From assembly GCA_900548505.1 (NCBI GenBank), contig URKI01000084.1:1-5512 (forward strand): DNA of 5,512 nt, given 5' to 3'. Within the stretch, counting starts at the first letter, position 1. Each line of letters begins with the position of its first letter. The position numbers and the translations under genes were made by a program. Positions 5,488-5,512 of this stretch are shown here, one piece after another. The notes beneath the pieces are model-generated. The model was not told the origin of the DNA. It saw only the letters and a list, made by a program, of their open reading frames with translations, and did no database searches. The DNA is from an uncultured Oscillibacter sp. GTDB lineage: Bacteria; Bacillota; Clostridia; Oscillospirales; Oscillospiraceae.

Positions 5488-5512
5488 CTGTCTCTTATAC
5501 ACATCTCCGAGC
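5488..5512 (+). other. Illumina Nextera i7-side adapter (artefact)
   Basis: CTGTCTCTTATACACATCT (the 19-bp mosaic end) followed by CCGAGC is the start of the reverse complement of the Nextera Read 2 adapter. Native DNA ends at 5487. With the i5-side adapter at the left end in the opposing orientation, the window looks like one untrimmed tagmented fragment or contig. Confidence 0.97.

Overview
This window looks like one complete contig of about 5.44 kb of native DNA (about 49-5487) from a GC-rich member of the Firmicutes, probably a gut Clostridia of the Oscillospiraceae type. That placement is an inference. It rests on the strong Gram-positive Shine-Dalgarno sites, on xpt and guaA of low-GC/Clostridia type, and on a lipoprotein family I associate with Clostridia. 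Both ends are untrimmed Illumina Nextera adapter (1-48 and 5488-5512). They carry no biology, and the first apparent start codon of the left-most reading frame lies inside the adapter.

Left part, 49-1539: the visibly AT-richer end of an integrated mobile element. It holds the 3' end of an unidentified gene (50-313) and, 36 nt later, a complete tyrosine recombinase of 357 aa (350-1423). Behind the integrase lie a 12-bp inverted repeat with a third copy of its core (1429-1471), likely integrase/Xis arm sites, and a strong hairpin (1485-1520). The element abuts the 3' end of guaA, a recognised integration site for genomic islands. The last guaA codons (about 1540-1555) are the probable attachment core, and guaA stays intact.

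Right part, 1540-5487: GC-rich chromosomal backbone, all on the minus strand. Read in the direction of transcription, it has mrp (an Mrp/NBP35 P-loop ATPase, 5409-4588) with its own terminator hairpin (4552-4581). Then comes a likely sigma-A-type promoter (4454-4482) and a three-gene unit: xpt (xanthine phosphoribosyltransferase), a small lipoprotein with a KPVIYLYP signature, and guaA (GMP synthase). Xpt makes XMP from salvaged xanthine and GuaA aminates XMP to GMP, so the two enzymes form a short xanthine-to-GMP route. The role of the lipoprotein between them is unknown.

I see no CRISPR array, tRNA, rRNA or defence system, and no new system. The points most worth a second look are the guaA-targeted element with its arm sites and terminator, the uncharacterised lipoprotein inside a purine operon, and the adapter sequence at both ends.
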